This document shows, one piece after another, positions 5,984 through 7,327 of a stretch of DNA of 7,327 nt (the first letter of the stretch is position 1; every line of letters starts with the position of its first letter). Below the pieces are notes generated by a model. The model had not been told where the DNA came from. It ran no database searches and saw only the letters and a program-made list of their open reading frames with translations. Source of the stretch: Planctomycetota bacterium (GTDB taxonomy: Bacteria > Planctomycetota > Phycisphaerae > Phycisphaerales > UBA1924); the NCBI GenBank assembly GCA_023429345.1, contig JAEYVB010000437.1:1-7327 (forward strand), written 5' to 3'. The translations under genes and the position numbers were made by a program.

Positions 5984-6394
5984 CTATTCGTACCCGAGGT
6001 CCGCGAGGTCGTCCTCGTCCAGTCCGAAGTGGTGGCCGATCTCGTGGAGCAGCGTGATCCGCACTTCCTCGTAGATCCGGTCCTCGGCGTGTTCCTGGTC
6101 CCAGCCGCCGGCCAGCGCGACGATCCCGCGCCGGAAAAGGTGCACCACCGTCGGCAGGTCGGCGTGATGCTCGACGCTCCGCTCGGTCAGCATCGTGCCG
6201 GTGTGAAGGCCGCACATGTCGTCGAGCGCTTCGGCATCCATCGGATCGATGCCCAGGTCCCGGAGCATCGCCGGCTCGGGCTCGTCCAGCACGACGACCG
6301 GGACCTCGTCGAGGAGCGCCCGCACCCGGGGCGGGAGTTCCTCGATCGCGTCCTCGACCAGCAGGTCGAAGCGCTCTCGCTCCCCATCGGTCAT
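5984..6394 (-). CDS. Zincin-like metallopeptidase family protein
   Basis: Encodes 136 residues, matching the small zincin-like family PF06262 (formerly DUF1025). The zinc-protease motif HEIGHHFG begins at His117: His117, Glu118 and His121 are the expected zinc ligands and catalytic base, and LDEDDL follows, as usual for the family near its C-terminus. Upstream are the family-like segments LLDEVPVVVLDEP (about 27-39) and, in the second half, ITLLHE leading into the motif. The protein has no signal peptide or membrane span, so it should be cytosolic. The ATG at 6394 overlaps the stop of the membrane protein gene (ATGA; plus-strand TCAT at 6391-6394), so it is probably the second gene of a minus-strand operon. 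Substrate and physiological role are not known for the family. Its stop faces the SMP-30 stop with only 3 bases between. Confidence 0.92.
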   Translation of the reverse strand: MTDGERERFDLLVEDAIEELPPRVRALLDEVPVVVLDEPEPAMLRDLGIDPMDAEALDDMCGLHTGTMLTERSVEHHADLPTVVHLFRRGIVALAGGWDQEHAEDRIYEEVRITLLHEIGHHFGLDEDDLADLGYE

Positions 6395-7327
6395 CGCGGC
6401 TCTCCCGCGCCGGCGGCCTCGCCCCCCCCGCCCAGCACCTGCTTCATTGAGATCGGCGGCCGCAGGATCACGGGGACCAGCCGCAGGCAATCCGCGAGCA
6501 CGCCGATCAGCCCCACGGTCAGCATCATCGACCCCACGGCGATGAGAAAGAGCCCGAGCGTGTAGAGAACCTGGTACAGCGTCAGCCGGGCGCCGAACGC
6601 GAGCAGGTGCAGGACATCCCCCAGCACGGTGCCCAGCACTACCACGGCCAAGATCGCCAGCGTCTGGCGGTCGACGCGGCCCATCCGCATCACCAGCGAC
6701 CGCGAGGCCAGCAGCCGCACGTTCGGTCGCAGCAGCATCACCGCCGCCACGATCAGCGCCGAGCCCAGTATCCGGAGCCCGTTGCGGTAGGGGAGCAGCA
6801 CCTCCGCGTTGAGGTACGGTTTGCTGTGCCGCGGGTCGAACTCGGCGTGGATGGCCCAGTACACCCGCGCATAGGCGACGATCGCCAGCACGCCGAGCGC
6901 CGCCGCTCCACTCCGGCGCGGGGCGATCCCGGCGTGCGGGCGCACCAGGGCGGTCGCCCCGAGCGCCGAGAGCAGGATGCACACGCACGCCGCCGTGATG
7001 GCCGCGTCCTGCGTCGGCAGCCGCGTGTCCATCACCACCGCGTAGGCGTCCACCGCCCGCACGTACCAGGTGAGGAGCGCCGCCAGGAGGGCGAACATGC
7101 TCCACGCGATCACGCCCGCCGCCGTCGGCACCGGGAAGTACACCGGCCGCAGCACGCCCGCGTACGGGTCGATGCGGGCAAGGATGGTCGCGCGGACCGC
7201 CGTCGCGCACTCCGGGCAGACGCCGCGGATCGACATACTCCGCAGGTTGTACCCGCACCCGATGCACGGCAGGTCGCCCGTGAGTTCGCGGGCCAGGTCC
7301 GGCGCGGCCACCGCGGCGTCGCCGGGG
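6391..7327 (-). CDS. Zinc-ribbon multi-span membrane protein (5' edge)
   Basis: The N-terminal part has a zinc-ribbon-like pair of knuckles, CIGC (residues 16-19) and CPEC (32-35), around GYNLRSMS, an arrangement common in planctomycete membrane proteins (residues numbered from the GTG at 7311). About six hydrophobic segments follow, roughly 64-84, 103-123, 134-155, 182-195, 218-240 and 247-272, then a short cytosolic tail rich in Gly and Ala. The frame stays open to the window edge; the GTG at 7311 has no Shine-Dalgarno site, so the true start may lie outside and I treat the gene as possibly 5' partial. From the GTG it would be 306 residues. It is translationally coupled to the zincin-like gene through a 4-base overlap. 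I recognise no enzymatic domain; sensing or scaffolding in the inner membrane is only a guess. Confidence 0.82.
   Translation of the reverse strand, partial: PGDAAVAAPDLARELTGDLPCIGCGYNLRSMSIRGVCPECATAVRATILARIDPYAGVLRPVYFPVPTAAGVIAWSMFALLAALLTWYVRAVDAYAVVMDTRLPTQDAAITAACVCILLSALGATALVRPHAGIAPRRSGAAALGVLAIVAYARVYWAIHAEFDPRHSKPYLNAEVLLPYRNGLRILGSALIVAAVMLLRPNVRLLASRSLVMRMGRVDRQTLAILAVVVLGTVLGDVLHLLAFGARLTLYQVLYTLGLFLIAVGSMMLTVGLIGVLADCLRLVPVILRPPISMKQVLGGGGEAAGAGEPR

Overview
The window is GC-rich throughout, with almost every base inside tightly packed genes. It most likely comes from a planctomycete, probably the Phycisphaerae side of that phylum. The main pointer is the gene at 4194-5012: a prepilin-type N-terminus (G|FTLIE) joined to a C-terminal H-X9-DG motif, an architecture especially abundant in Planctomycetota. 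The placement is inference, since no rRNA or marker gene is present.

Layout. (1) 3-881 (+): the 3' nine-tenths of a PfkB-family sugar kinase whose start lies off the left edge. (2) 882-1078: an intergenic region with a candidate terminator hairpin and three 11-bp direct repeats that look like a response-regulator binding site. (3) 1079-3980 (+): a four-gene block. It encodes a small hydrophilic protein, a single-span membrane protein with a Gly/Ser/Thr-rich tail, a two-span DUF1469 (holin superfamily III-like) protein, and a DUF3618 protein with two hydrophobic segments and long amphipathic helices. The last three are tightly spaced (12-bp gap, then an ATGA overlap). The block ends at a very strong intrinsic terminator (4028-4078), and a GC hairpin sits between its first and second genes. 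Related gene sets in alphaproteobacteria are associated with general or osmotic stress and the cell envelope, and that is the best guess here. (4) 4194-5980 (+): a prepilin-like H-X9-DG protein and, 17 bases downstream, a secreted SMP-30/gluconolactonase-type beta-propeller enzyme. (5) 5984-7327 (-): a convergent pair, a zinc-ribbon multi-span membrane protein (running off the right edge) followed by a small zincin-like metallopeptidase, coupled by an ATGA overlap. Only 3 bases separate the metallopeptidase stop from the SMP-30 stop on the other strand.

How the genes may work together. The 1079-3980 block reads as one envelope/stress unit: the 11-bp repeats could control its transcription, the hairpin at 1345-1370 could set the ratio of the first gene to the rest, and the terminator at 4028-4078 closes it. 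The other genes are ordinary chromosomal housekeeping or secreted functions with no obvious link to it. I see no mobile element, CRISPR array, tRNA or rRNA. No intergenic stretch exceeds 300 bases. The most notable items are the 11-bp repeat array and the multi-gene envelope/stress block it precedes; I do not see convincing evidence of a wholly new system.
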